Source: a virus. Taken from it: a stretch of 56,637 nt of DNA. The position numbers and the translations under genes are program-made. Below, piece by piece: positions 37,434 through 45,405 of the stretch; position 1 is the first letter of the stretch, and each line of letters starts with the position of its first letter. The stretch spans positions 1-56,637 of the IMG/VR virus record IMGVR_UViG_3300035698_015386. One strand, 5' to 3'. Under the pieces are notes generated by a model that worked only from the letters and a program-made list of their open reading frames with translations, was not told the DNA's origin and searched no databases.

Positions 37434-37877
37434 TTATTGCGTTTGATTATCTCTCTCCATGGGCGGGAGACTTGCTTTATAACTCTTGTCGTTACATTCC
37501 CAAAAAAACCGTGTTGTTTTAAGATAGCTATCCATTTCTTTGCGACAAAACTCGATCCCATGATGCGCATGTTCGCTACGTGGCTTGATATCCATCATTA
37601 AAAATCCATAAGCCCATTTTTCAAGCTGCTTCCGCCTCACCTTCTTGCACATAGTAAAATCATTGCCGCACTCTTCACACTTGTCACTCAATCCGTTAGG
37701 ATCGCATTCGCTACATGAAATCAAGGCGTATTGGTTTGCGGTGTTTGTCTCGCCACAGTTAGGACACTTTATTTCGGTGATTTGTTTTATGAAAGCCAGA
37801 TCACCACGTTGATTAAACACATTATGGCAAGAGCCGCACATTAGGTCAGCCCATCTCGCAAATAAAAACATACTCAT
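37434..37877 (-). CDS. double zinc-ribbon protein
   Basis: The 147-residue protein has at least four cysteine pairs: CGSC, CPNC, CSEC and CEEC, with a later CKK and a C-terminal helix. This resembles DnaJ-type or ribbon-repeat zinc modules. Its ATG overlaps the stop of the small membrane-protein gene. The role is unknown. Confidence 0.55.
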   Translation of the reverse strand: MSMFLFARWADLMCGSCHNVFNQRGDLAFIKQITEIKCPNCGETNTANQYALISCSECDPNGLSDKCEECGNDFTMCKKVRRKQLEKWAYGFLMMDIKPRSEHAHHGIEFCRKEMDSYLKTTRFFWECNDKSYKASLPPMERDNQTQ

Positions 37878-38104
37878 CGCACAACACCCCCAAACCGCTT
37901 TATTGCTTTATGAACGACAATCAACACAGGTATTCCGACCATGAATATCAAAATCGTGAAGCCAGGACCAATCCCGACCAGGCATGTTGTAAAATCAAAA
38001 ACTTTCTTTACTGAAATGCCGGAGAAAGCATACAAGCCAAAACCTACTGAAACACATACTAATATTGCTAAAAATGAAAGTATGGCTGCTTTGGCTTCGG
38101 TCAC
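37874..38104 (-). CDS. two-span membrane protein
   Basis: This 76-residue protein has two clear hydrophobic spans (about residues 7-30 and 41-66) and a basic C-terminal end. Both its start and stop overlap neighbours, so it is an integral member of the operon. It could be a holin-like or exclusion protein. No motif decides this. Confidence 0.55.
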   Translation of the reverse strand: MTEAKAAILSFLAILVCVSVGFGLYAFSGISVKKVFDFTTCLVGIGPGFTILIFMVGIPVLIVVHKAIKRFGGVVR

Positions 38105-38385
38105 GATATGTCGTTTCCCCTCTTTGACAACAGGAGTTTAAAATCTACTTTGCCGGCTGAAATTCGGTCCCTTATTTTGTCAGGATCAAGGTTTAAAAAC
38201 CTGCATATTCCAACAAAGGCGTTGAAGCCTGTTTGTTTCGAGTTGAACCACGCTTTCGCGCTTCGCTTACATCTTTTGATGTTTGCCGGCTTGTGCATAC
38301 CCACTGGCCTTTTTAAGTCCCTTAATGCGTTTTCGAGAACGGCCACATATAGTTTTCTGTATGGGAGCATGTCTTCTATAATCAC
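38101..38385 (-). CDS. hypothetical phage protein
   Basis: The 94-residue protein contains a helical pattern (AKAWFNSKQTGFNAFVGICR) followed by LNLDPDKIRDRI, which recurs in small phage and mobile-element proteins of unknown function. It overlaps both neighbours. It is probably a DNA- or regulator-related helical protein, but this is a guess. Confidence 0.5.
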   Translation of the reverse strand: MIIEDMLPYRKLYVAVLENALRDLKRPVGMHKPANIKRCKRSAKAWFNSKQTGFNAFVGICRFLNLDPDKIRDRISAGKVDFKLLLSKRGNDIS

Positions 38386-38948
38386 TCCATGCCCTCCTTG
38401 AACGCCTGGACAGCGACCCTTGCCAGTGTCATGTCAAAATCAGGCTGAACCGATACCTCGATTTTAAGTTTTTGCATTAACCGGTTTATGACTTTCTCTG
38501 TGTCGGGATCGTCTATGAGTTTTCCGAGCTCTACCAGGCCGGTCTTGATTTGAGTGCCGACATATTCAGAATCGTCGGAGTTTAAGATAATGTCACAGGA
38601 TCTTATGGCCTGGGGTACTTTGTCGGGATGCTGCCGAGCGAACTTCATGCCGAGTGTGAAAGCGATAAGGTCGGTTGTGAGGACTTTTGCCTCTGGATCA
38701 ACACTGATATTTGCGCCCTTGAGCATTCCGCAGCCGGAAAAAATAAAGGTGGATGCTATAATGAGTGCCAAGCAGGACAGACCGTTTTTCTTTTTTACAA
38801 CCGCCTTACCACCTGTGACAACGCCCCTAACGACCGTCAAAAGGAGATCCGCGTCTTTGCCTCCGAACGGCAGGTATTTCCAGAATGAATTAAGAATTAA
38901 AATAGAAATTTCCGGATTGGCTAATATCCATGCAAGAACTGCTTCCAT
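38382..38948 (-). CDS. membrane-linked protein with internal lipobox
   Basis: The 188-residue protein starts with a hydrophobic helix (about 5-22) and later holds LALIIASTFIFSGC (about 59-73), a strong lipoprotein signal ending in Cys. No in-frame ATG, GTG or TTG near the lipobox has a good ribosome site. The C-terminal half is soluble. Either the whole is a membrane protein or a lipoprotein is fused behind a small helix. It starts behind CAGGAGG downstream of a promoter. Confidence 0.5.
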   Translation of the reverse strand: MEAVLAWILANPEISILILNSFWKYLPFGGKDADLLLTVVRGVVTGGKAVVKKKNGLSCLALIIASTFIFSGCGMLKGANISVDPEAKVLTTDLIAFTLGMKFARQHPDKVPQAIRSCDIILNSDDSEYVGTQIKTGLVELGKLIDDPDTEKVINRLMQKLKIEVSVQPDFDMTLARVAVQAFKEGME

Positions 38949-39044
38949 AACGTTTCCTCCTGTGTTACTCCCTGTTGTATAAGGCCGAGAGCCCCATCAT
39001 TGAAGCCCCCGGCCCCAAACAGGAAGATAGATATGTAATGTGTT

Positions 39045-39074
39045 ATTCTATTGGGATATGTTGTTGATTATCAA
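39045..39074 (-). promoter_or_regulatory. predicted sigma-70-type promoter
   Basis: On the minus strand TTGATA (39074-39069) and TAGAAT (39050-39045) are separated by 18 bases, in front of the gene at 38948. The -10 box is the same as in the promoter at 46512. This would start a transcript for the genes toward the terminase. Confidence 0.55.
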
Positions 39075-39081
39075 GGGCGTG

Positions 39082-39097
39082 TGTCTATATATAGACA
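39082..39097. promoter_or_regulatory. 16-bp perfect palindrome, operator candidate
   Basis: TGTCTATATATAGACA is a perfect inverted repeat followed by another GTCTA half-site. It lies just upstream of the predicted minus-strand promoter at 39045-39074, where an activator or repressor dimer would bind. Confidence 0.5.
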
Positions 39098-39102
39098 TTT
39101 GT

Positions 39103-39303
39103 CTATTGTGCTTGCATGGCTGGATGGAATTTAGAAAAGACAGGCATGGTTTCATCGTTGGTAAATTCAAAACCGCACTTGTCACACTTCCGATGTCGCT
39201 CAACAATAGCCGGGAATTCGTCAGTTGTTCTATTGCCGAGCGCATCATACTGTCTGGAGTTTTTAACGTACAGTGTTCCGGGTTTACATTGAGGGCATTT
39301 CAT
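39103..39303 (-). CDS. small zinc-ribbon protein
   Basis: The 66-residue protein has CPQC at its start and CDKCG later, a four-cysteine ribbon like that of NrdR-type and other DNA-binding zinc proteins, without the following ATP-cone. It is one of the cluster of small zinc-binding genes. Confidence 0.6.
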   Translation of the reverse strand: MKCPQCKPGTLYVKNSRQYDALGNRTTDEFPAIVERHRKCDKCGFEFTNDETMPVFSKFHPAMQAQ

Positions 39304-39728
39304 TTCTTCCTCTTTGTCTTCGGCCTGTTGATTTTTACTTTCACCGGCTTATTGTCTACAATCTCGAACGACTTTTCCTTTTCGGGAATAGCCCGGACAG
39401 CCAAGTTGAGGTGTTTGAGGATTATATCAATAACCTCGATTGTGGGAACCTCTTCAACAACCGGAATTAAACTGCTGAAAAAATTCTGGCCTATACTGAA
39501 AGCCCTGTGCGTGGTCGCCTCTTTGATTTTTTGTTCCAGTTCAAGCTTTACCATTCCCATTTCACCAAGAATGTGACTGGGCGACCGGTCTCCGCCTACA
39601 ATGAACCCTGTGTCCAACTGTTCAACAATCTCATGGCTTTCAAGGGTTTTAATAAGGGCTTGTCTGTCGTTTTCAACGGACTCAAGCCTTTTCTCTATCA
39701 ATTCAAGCCTTTTTTTCCATATCCACAT
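39300..39728 (-). CDS. coiled-coil hypothetical protein
   Basis: The 142-residue protein begins with a long coiled coil (LELIEKRLESVENDRQALIK) and ends in a basic tail (KVKINRPKTKRKK), which may bind nucleic acid. It overlaps the zinc-ribbon gene's start by 4 bases. No family is recognised. Confidence 0.5.
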   Translation of the reverse strand: MWIWKKRLELIEKRLESVENDRQALIKTLESHEIVEQLDTGFIVGGDRSPSHILGEMGMVKLELEQKIKEATTHRAFSIGQNFFSSLIPVVEEVPTIEVIDIILKHLNLAVRAIPEKEKSFEIVDNKPVKVKINRPKTKRKK

Positions 39729-39732
39729 AATA

Positions 39733-40092
39733 TTATTTCCCCTTTGTAAAAAACTCCTTTAAAAATCTTATATGCCTGACCCATGTAACAAACTCGACAT
39801 ATAGTCGGCGGAAGTCTTGAATGTTGTTATTGATTCTTTTAATCAGGGTGGGTTCGTCTCTTTCTTTGAAATAAGACTTGAGCACATCATAAAAGAGCTC
39901 CACCGTCTTCCCATCCAAACTTAAAAAGGTTTCGTTTGGGTCAAGCGGTTTACCCTTCTCGACAAGCTTGATCGCCGGTTTCCCAAAGCTTAAAAACTCA
40001 TATCCATCCTCTGTTTTGCGAAAAATCCTAAAGATTATATCGAACGTGCTTTCCTTTTTTAAAATATCAACCTGCCATTCACCTTTCATCAT
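39733..40092 (-). CDS. hypothetical protein
   Basis: I place the start at the ATG at 40092 (the second of ATGATG is also possible) behind GGAGGGAGGGG. The product of about 119 residues has a strand-rich first half (DIIFRIFRKTEDGYEFLSFG) and a helical second half. No motif is recognised. Confidence 0.5.
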   Translation of the reverse strand: MMKGEWQVDILKKESTFDIIFRIFRKTEDGYEFLSFGKPAIKLVEKGKPLDPNETFLSLDGKTVELFYDVLKSYFKERDEPTLIKRINNNIQDFRRLYVEFVTWVRHIRFLKEFFTKGK

Positions 40093-40307
40093 CCCCTCCC
40101 TCCATTCTTTGGTTTGCCGCACCCTGGACACTCATCGCCATCAATCCCATCAGCGCATTTTTCACAGCCAACAACCTTAAACTCGCGTTTTCCACACTTG
40201 GAACATGGATCTTGGATGCTCGTAAAGAAACCGTTCCAAAACGCAGTGCCTATAAACCCATGGCCACAATCAGCGCATTTTAATTTCAGTTGTCTGTCCT
40301 GCATCAT
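40089..40307 (-). CDS. small zinc-ribbon protein
   Basis: I place the start at the ATG at 40307 behind GGAGGGG, for 72 residues. It has three cysteine pairs (CADCG, CSKCG, CEKC with CPGCG). It overlaps the C-terminal end of the O-antigen-ligase-like gene by 38 bases. It likely binds two zinc ions. Confidence 0.5.
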   Translation of the reverse strand: MMQDRQLKLKCADCGHGFIGTAFWNGFFTSIQDPCSKCGKREFKVVGCEKCADGIDGDECPGCGKPKNGGRG

Positions 40308-41364
40308 CCCCTCCAACCATCGCAGCATACGCCATAAATAAAATAACGATAGGCCCGATGTGTAAACTAAAGTTAAATATACAGTTCGTTGCTATGATTA
40401 TAATTCCGGCTACTTGCCTGGAATTCTCATAGTACGCTTTCTTGGCTGTTGAATATAAAAACCCGAATATAGGTACCAGGACGAACACGCCAAGGTTTAC
40501 CATGGCCTCGATGTACTCATTGTGAACGTGATCGGTCCAGTTCTTCGGATGCGCCGGTTCGAGGTGAGCGTGAAGGTCGCTGAACCCGTTTAGTCCATGA
40601 CCGAACCAGGGAGCTTCCAGCCATCTTTCAATGCCGTAAAACCAGAGGGAGATCCTTCCGACTATGGTAAAATCATCGACATGAAAATAATATCCTGTGA
40701 GACATGCTGCGGACAGTACGAGTGTGGATATAAAAACATACCTTCCAACCATGGCCGTCATAAACAATAACCCTACAGCCAGGGAAACGGGTCCGCCCAT
40801 GCTGTGAGCGATTACCAAGCCCCATATTAAAAACGGGATATATTTAAGGCTTTTCCAGTCCATGAACGCAGGGAAGCAGGCCGCAATCAAAATTGACTGC
40901 ATGTTCGGGTTTCCCATCAGACCGACACGGCCATCAAGATTTATGAAAAATGTCCAGCCGGAACCTTTCAGAAGCCATGGAACGACATAGAAGAGAAAGA
41001 GGGATACGCCTATCGATGTAAGACAGCCGATCCGGATCCATTTAAATACTTTTTCCGGGTCCGGTTTGTAATGACGGATAGCACAGTATGAAAATATGGC
41101 CCCGGTGACAAAGAATAGGGATATGAGATTTTCATTGCTGAACCGGTTAAATATCGACAATGCCGAGAGTCCTAAAAACATCGACATGTATTTATTGTAT
41201 TTCCAGACAATTCCGCAGGCTGGAATATAAAAGCACAAAAGATACATGATCATCTTACATTGTCTAAAGTCCGCATAGAACCAAGTAATATCATAACCGT
41301 ACTTTGAGAACGGAAGACAGAAAACTATAATAATGAATATGAGAATAGGGATTAGTTTTTTCAT
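40270..41364 (-). CDS. O-antigen ligase/polymerase-like membrane protein
   Basis: The 364-residue protein has about ten membrane spans and, in the late periplasmic loop, GHGLNGFSDLHAH and HVHNEYIEAMVNLGV (about 275-310), the Wzy_C signature of O-antigen ligases and polymerases. Phages carry such enzymes to change the host's surface polysaccharide and exclude competing phages. This copy sits in the leftward operon, not beside the integrase. Substrate and direction of change cannot be told from sequence. Confidence 0.75.
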   Translation of the reverse strand: MKKLIPILIFIIIVFCLPFSKYGYDITWFYADFRQCKMIMYLLCFYIPACGIVWKYNKYMSMFLGLSALSIFNRFSNENLISLFFVTGAIFSYCAIRHYKPDPEKVFKWIRIGCLTSIGVSLFLFYVVPWLLKGSGWTFFINLDGRVGLMGNPNMQSILIAACFPAFMDWKSLKYIPFLIWGLVIAHSMGGPVSLAVGLLFMTAMVGRYVFISTLVLSAACLTGYYFHVDDFTIVGRISLWFYGIERWLEAPWFGHGLNGFSDLHAHLEPAHPKNWTDHVHNEYIEAMVNLGVFVLVPIFGFLYSTAKKAYYENSRQVAGIIIIATNCIFNFSLHIGPIVILFMAYAAMVGGDDAGQTTEIKMR

Positions 41365-41807
41365 TTAATGTCCTCATAAAGCCTCTTGTTCCACAAAAAG
41401 TTTTCCACATCTCCAGAAACATATTCATGCTCTTCCCAGTGTTTGTTTTTATATTTAACGTATAACTCCCCTTTATTGTTTCGTTTTAAATCTAAAATTA
41501 TATACTTTGAATTTAACCAGGACATATCTCCGTGAAAGGGGTTGTCGTCTCTTATTTCAACCTCTTCCCAAACCTGGCCTATTTTAATATCAATCGCTAT
41601 ATGATTATCTAAACTCTTTTGGTCGCAACCAGAGACAATAATAATTCCAATAAGGAAAAGCCTTCTCCATAACCGAGCATACCAAGGCTTCTCTGGCCAA
41701 ATGATTGTGGTTGCCATTTCTCCATTTAGTTTCGCCTCAAGATGCTCCTCGTTAAAAGCAATCTCCCAAAATGGTGAAGACGGTCTTTTAAACCGAATGA
41801 CCCTCAT
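41361..41807 (-). CDS. putative lipoprotein with internal lipobox
   Basis: The 148-residue protein has ~50 residues ahead of LFLIGIIIVSGC, a lipobox. An internal ATG 31 (MATTIIWP) may be the true start, giving a signal of normal size. The rest is soluble with basic and acidic residues. It lies just before the O-antigen-ligase-like gene. A surface-exclusion or spanin role is possible. Confidence 0.5.
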   Translation of the reverse strand: MRVIRFKRPSSPFWEIAFNEEHLEAKLNGEMATTIIWPEKPWYARLWRRLFLIGIIIVSGCDQKSLDNHIAIDIKIGQVWEEVEIRDDNPFHGDMSWLNSKYIILDLKRNNKGELYVKYKNKHWEEHEYVSGDVENFLWNKRLYEDIK

Positions 41808-41989
41808 TTCCCCTCCTCGTCCGGTATGTTCTTGTTATATTTATAAATATAAGTATCACCATTTGTAAATGTTATCTCACAGTTCTCCCTTTTATCTCTA
41901 TGCATTGCCCGGTGTCGCGCAATTCCTAAACAATGAAAGTCCTTATCGCAGGTATGGCAATAACAACGCTTTTCCCTGGTGCTGCTCAT
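41804..41989 (-). CDS. small C2H2 zinc-finger protein
   Basis: The start at 41989 gives 61 residues with CHTCDKDFHCLGIARHRAMH, a classic C-x2-C-x11-H-x3-H zinc finger near the N-terminus, followed by a basic linker and a strand (YIYKYNK). C2H2 fingers are unusual in bacteria but recur in phages. A DNA- or protein-binding role is expected. Confidence 0.6.
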   Translation of the reverse strand: MSSTREKRCYCHTCDKDFHCLGIARHRAMHRDKRENCEITFTNGDTYIYKYNKNIPDEEGK

Positions 41990-42008
41990 TTTTTCCTTTC
42001 GTAATGCA

Positions 42009-42341
42009 TCAATTCTTCTGCCACAAACTCGCCGGCGTTCGATGCGCACGCGGATTTGATACCTTCTCGTATTTCAAATGTTTAATTATTCCCATCTTTC
42101 TTGCCCTGACTATCACAGCACCCCAGGCCCGATTGTTTGGAGGTTTTGTTAATCCGTTCTCATATGCGTATTCTCGGACCTGTTCGGCCATAAAAGTATT
42201 TCCCGGGTATCGAATAAGAAAATCTAATGCTTTATCTCCCCATGATTCTTCCTTGGCTTCTGCGTTGTTGAGAGCCGTGGACATACCTTCATCACGGAGC
42301 TTTGCTGATTTAATATGATCTATAAGTGAAAGCTGTTCCAC
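42009..42341 (-). CDS. hypothetical phage protein (GTG start)
   Basis: The product of 110 residues contains LTKPPNNRAWGAVIVRARKMG, a pattern often seen in proteins near phage replication genes, with unknown function. It probably starts at the GTG at 42341, which overlaps the stop of a possible 16-aa ORF. A winged-helix-like DNA-binding role is plausible. Confidence 0.5.
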   Translation of the reverse strand: MEQLSLIDHIKSAKLRDEGMSTALNNAEAKEESWGDKALDFLIRYPGNTFMAEQVREYAYENGLTKPPNNRAWGAVIVRARKMGIIKHLKYEKVSNPRAHRTPASLWQKN

Positions 42342-42391
42342 TACACCAGCCCTTTCTTTTCAGCCAGCCATACAGGGATTGTGATTGTCAT
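42341..42391 (-). CDS. possible 16-aa coupled ORF
   Basis: MTITIPVWLAEKKGLV is encoded by an ATG that overlaps the DnaB stop (ATGA) and a TAG that overlaps the GTG of the next gene (TAGTG). This one-base linkage is the reason to list it. It may only serve coupling. Confidence 0.3.
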   Translation of the reverse strand: MTITIPVWLAEKKGLV

Positions 42392-43779
42392 ATCTTCACA
42401 CTGTAAAATCTTGTTTGCTTTTTCTGCCACGCCAGCCGAATCATTCCGGTTGGACCGCTTCTGTGTTTTGATAAATTTAATTCAGCAGACTGTCCGAAAA
42501 CCGTTAATAAATCGTTTTCGATATGGTCCGGCTCTGATTTATAAACAACGTCTTGAAATTTAAAATTATACCAATCTTTATAAGGTTCTCTCCGGTAGAG
42601 AAACATTACTATATCTGCGTCTTGTTCGATGGTCCCTGAATCACGAAGGTCTGAAAGTATCGGTCTTTTATTCGGCCTCTGTTCAAGTGAACGGTTGAGT
42701 TGAGATATTAAAACAACCGGAAGATTCAACTCTTTCGCCATGCCCTTTAATCCGGCAGTAATGCTTGAAACTTCCTCATTTCTTGTCCGCTTATCGTCGC
42801 CTTTAACAAGCTGAAGGTGATCTATAAAGAAAACCTTGCAACCATATTTTTTCACCATACGCCTTGCCCTTCTGCGTATTTCCATAACGGAAAGACCTTC
42901 TGAATCGTCAATATATACAGGCCATTCATGGAGTCTGGATTGAGCATGGTGTATCTTTTCCCAATCACTCTGTGAAAAATTACCGTCCCTGAAACGTAAA
43001 GAGTTTACTCCCGACTCGCCGGCAACTATCCTATCGTTAATTTGATCTTTTGACATTTCCAGGGAAAACCAGCCTGTCGGAGTCCCGGTTTTTCCGATCT
43101 CTGATGTTATATTTAGGGCTATTGAGGTTTTGCCCATTGACGGCCTTGCGGCCAGGACAATAAGGTCAGAGTTTTGTAATCCGCTTGTGAGTATATCCAG
43201 AGACATAAACCCAGTACGTAAGCCACTCATCTTTCCTTTATTCTTGTATAATTCTTCGTACCGGTCCGATGATGTGTCTGTTAATTCGCTCAGGCTTATG
43301 GCCTCAACCCTGGTGTCAATCTCGATGTCGAGAATGTCTTTTTGGGCCTGGTTTATGATTTCTTCCGTGGTTCCGGTTTCTTCATACCCGGCATTGATAA
43401 TTCCTTGAGCTTTTTCGATCATTCTCCGGAGTGCGGCTTTTTCTTTTATCTTCCGGCAATATGTGTCTGGTTTTGTGGCAAGTGGAAATTCTAATAACTT
43501 TCCGATGTATGTAACACCGCCTATTTGTTCAAGTTTATTATTGTCTCTTAGATTCTGGACTACCGTTGCAGCCTGGACAGCCTCAGACTTGGCAACTTCC
43601 TGTATGGCTTGGAATATGATTTGATGTGCTGTTCGGTAAAAATGGTCTGGTTTAAGTGAGTCTAAAATATCCGGTAAGTTTTTACTGTCAAAAAAGCATG
43701 CTACCAGTATAGATTCTTCATATTCAAGAGAATGTGGTGGAAGTTTCTGTAAAGATACATCAGTTTGTAGCGATCTCAT
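42388..43779 (-). CDS. dnaB: replicative DNA helicase (DnaB family)
   Basis: The 463-residue protein has the two-domain layout of DnaB: an N-terminal primase-interaction region and a RecA-like C-terminal region with Walker A ARPSMGKT (about 212-219), KVFFIDHLQ (Walker B), and the ISQLNR segment. It unwinds DNA at the phage fork. Its start overlaps the end of the upstream replication initiator, which probably loads it. The length is normal. Confidence 0.9.
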   Translation of the reverse strand: MRSLQTDVSLQKLPPHSLEYEESILVACFFDSKNLPDILDSLKPDHFYRTAHQIIFQAIQEVAKSEAVQAATVVQNLRDNNKLEQIGGVTYIGKLLEFPLATKPDTYCRKIKEKAALRRMIEKAQGIINAGYEETGTTEEIINQAQKDILDIEIDTRVEAISLSELTDTSSDRYEELYKNKGKMSGLRTGFMSLDILTSGLQNSDLIVLAARPSMGKTSIALNITSEIGKTGTPTGWFSLEMSKDQINDRIVAGESGVNSLRFRDGNFSQSDWEKIHHAQSRLHEWPVYIDDSEGLSVMEIRRRARRMVKKYGCKVFFIDHLQLVKGDDKRTRNEEVSSITAGLKGMAKELNLPVVLISQLNRSLEQRPNKRPILSDLRDSGTIEQDADIVMFLYRREPYKDWYNFKFQDVVYKSEPDHIENDLLTVFGQSAELNLSKHRSGPTGMIRLAWQKKQTRFYSVKI

Positions 43780-44506
43780 TTAAATCAACCTCTTGTGGTG
43801 TTTTTATTTGTTTTTGCTCCGGCGCTACATGGCCTTTGTCCTGTTCCTTCCCAAGCCATACGCTTATATGTTTCCTTATTCCGGCTCTGGTTTTTCGCCT
43901 TTTCGGGGTGTCGATGTTCCACTGTTTAATTTTTTTGAGCTGATATTCTATATTGACGGCTGGAAAAGTATCTTTCCATTGGTCAACGTCTTCTTGGAAA
44001 ACAGAAAACATTTCAGGCTCTTTGTTTCCGTTTTTATGAACTAAAGGGATTTGTAAAACTACTTCTGGTTTGGAGGTATCGCTTACCTCCGAGCTATCTC
44101 TTATCTCTTCTTCTACTTCTTCTTCTACTTCTTCTTCTACTTCTTCTTCTTGTGACGGACCTACTTTTGAGCAACTCCGTAGTTGTCTCTTTGTCCACTC
44201 ATCGCACATATCTTTTAATTTCGGACAGTTTAGTTTAAAATTACGGCCTTCCTCTTTGACGAGAATCTTACCCCTTTTATCGCAGAAATTTAGAATCTTC
44301 ACCGTTTTTTGACGGGAAAGTAACAACTTTTTGGTCAAAAAACGGCTGGAAACTGTGCAGATTCCTGGTGAATCTATATTAAACTCCCTTGCCATAATCT
44401 CTAAAACCCCGAAAAATACCAAATATCCATCACCACCGAATTGATCTATTAAATCAAAAATAAACGGATCGTCTAGGCTGTCAGATATATGCTTAAACCA
44501 CTTAAT
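43760..44506 (-). CDS. replication initiator / helicase-loader-like protein, apparent AUU start
   Basis: The N-terminus from the ATT at 44506 (IKWFKHISDSLDDPF...GGDGYLVFFGVLE) is the common opening of phage replication proteins and continues in frame into the rest. Only rare or late starts are otherwise available (TTG at 44422 loses the opening). AAGGGA lies upstream at the right distance. A winged-helix region follows, then a run of EEEV repeats (about 118-134), and a C-terminal segment (DTPKRRKTRAGIRKHISVWL) typical of DnaD-like replisome organisers. It would bind the origin and recruit DnaB. Confidence 0.7.
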   Translation of the reverse strand: MKWFKHISDSLDDPFIFDLIDQFGGDGYLVFFGVLEIMAREFNIDSPGICTVSSRFLTKKLLLSRQKTVKILNFCDKRGKILVKEEGRNFKLNCPKLKDMCDEWTKRQLRSCSKVGPSQEEEVEEEVEEEVEEEIRDSSEVSDTSKPEVVLQIPLVHKNGNKEPEMFSVFQEDVDQWKDTFPAVNIEYQLKKIKQWNIDTPKRRKTRAGIRKHISVWLGKEQDKGHVAPEQKQIKTPQEVDLNEIATN

Positions 44507-44507
44507 T

Positions 44508-44870
44508 TTAAAATCCCTTCATTTGTTCGGTGTTTTTAACTATTTCGCTTGAAAACGCTTTAAGGCATTCCTTTAAGGAGAATTTATATTTTGGGTTGTT
44601 TTTATATTTCAGCTTCATTTTGTTAGAGTATTCTTTAATAAATTTATTCCGGCTTTTTAATTTTTCAACCCCTACGTGACATTCTTCACACAGGGAAATT
44701 AAAGCCTTGTCTGGATATTCCCATGGATCACATTTAAGATAATGTTTATGGTGAACGTGTAAGGTTTTCTTGGTTGATAAACATTTTTGGCAGGTCCAGT
44801 TATCACGTTCTAATATTTTTAATCGCTTTTTTTGCCACTTTGGATCTTTGAGTTTTTCTGAATATTTCAT
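44508..44870 (-). CDS. HNH endonuclease
   Basis: The 120-residue protein shows CQKC, HVHHKHYL and LCEECHVGVE, the zinc-bound HNH nuclease fold with both cysteine pairs and the catalytic histidines. It may be a free-standing homing enzyme or a recombination/packaging helper. It starts directly after a 26-aa gene and ends one base before the AUU start of the initiator. Confidence 0.75.
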   Translation of the reverse strand: MKYSEKLKDPKWQKKRLKILERDNWTCQKCLSTKKTLHVHHKHYLKCDPWEYPDKALISLCEECHVGVEKLKSRNKFIKEYSNKMKLKYKNNPKYKFSLKECLKAFSSEIVKNTEQMKGF

Positions 44871-44951
44871 TTATTTTTCACCCCCGGCAGTCTTCCTATC
44901 CTCAATTTCCTTTAGACGGATATATAGATCTTCGATTTCTTCCGGTGTCAT
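44871..44951 (-). CDS. 26-aa coupled small protein
   Basis: MTPEEIEDLYIRLKEIEDRK and a short Gly-rich end are encoded between two linked genes. The ATG overlaps the upstream stop (ATGA), and the stop is adjacent to the HNH start. It is highly charged and would be one helix. Confidence 0.45.
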   Translation of the reverse strand: MTPEEIEDLYIRLKEIEDRKTAGGEK

Positions 44952-45118
44952 TTTTTTTGGCCGTCTTTTTCTATTTGTTTTAGTCTTTTTCGAGCGTCAC
45001 TTTCAGCCCAATCCTCACCTACGTTCCAATCAGGCGAATCTAATTTTCCTGTTTCGGCTCCTGCTTTCCAGCCCTCAAGATATGCCGCCTCAATTAAATC
45101 TGATATTTTATTATCCAT
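44948..45118 (-). CDS. small hypothetical protein
   Basis: The ATG at 45118 follows GGAGGAAG, giving 56 residues (MDNKISDLIEAAYLEGWKAG). It is acidic and helical. The DLIEAAYLEGWKAGAE pattern resembles small phage proteins that act with single-strand binding or nuclease systems, but this is a guess. Confidence 0.5.
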   Translation of the reverse strand: MDNKISDLIEAAYLEGWKAGAETGKLDSPDWNVGEDWAESDARKRLKQIEKDGQKK

Positions 45119-45119
45119 A

Positions 45120-45308
45120 TCAACTTCCTCCATCTTTAAAAACATCACGGACAGTTAAAACCTTGTGAAGATAGCCGTCCATTCTAAAATAGCCTGTCCC
45201 GTAAATCTGCAACTGGCATGACACCGCCCTGAATAATAACCTCGCGGCTATAAATCCGTTGCTCTCTTCAACCCTTCGCAGGGGCCATATGTCCGGTTCT
45301 CTGTTCAT
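45120..45308 (-). CDS. small hypothetical protein
   Basis: The ATG at 45308 overlaps the stop of the 25-aa membrane peptide upstream (ATGA), so I prefer it to the GTG at 45347. The 62-residue product has an alternating strand pattern (LLFRAVSCQLQIYGTGYFRM). No family is recognised. Confidence 0.5.
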   Translation of the reverse strand: MNREPDIWPLRRVEESNGFIAARLLFRAVSCQLQIYGTGYFRMDGYLHKVLTVRDVFKDGGS

Positions 45309-45382
45309 GTCCCAATCACATAAAGATAATTGCTGAGCCTCCAGCACATGTAAGCCAGAGATATAAGAAACGGTATTGTCAT
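45305..45382 (-). CDS. 25-aa membrane peptide
   Basis: MTIPFLISLAYMCWRLSNYL continues a few residues to a stop that overlaps the next start. GCGAGG lies before the ATG. It is a single short hydrophobic segment, plausibly a membrane peptide such as a host-directed leader product. Confidence 0.45.
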   Translation of the reverse strand: MTIPFLISLAYMCWRLSNYLYVIGT

Positions 45383-45405
45383 TTTATCCTCGCCTTCCAC
45401 AACAT

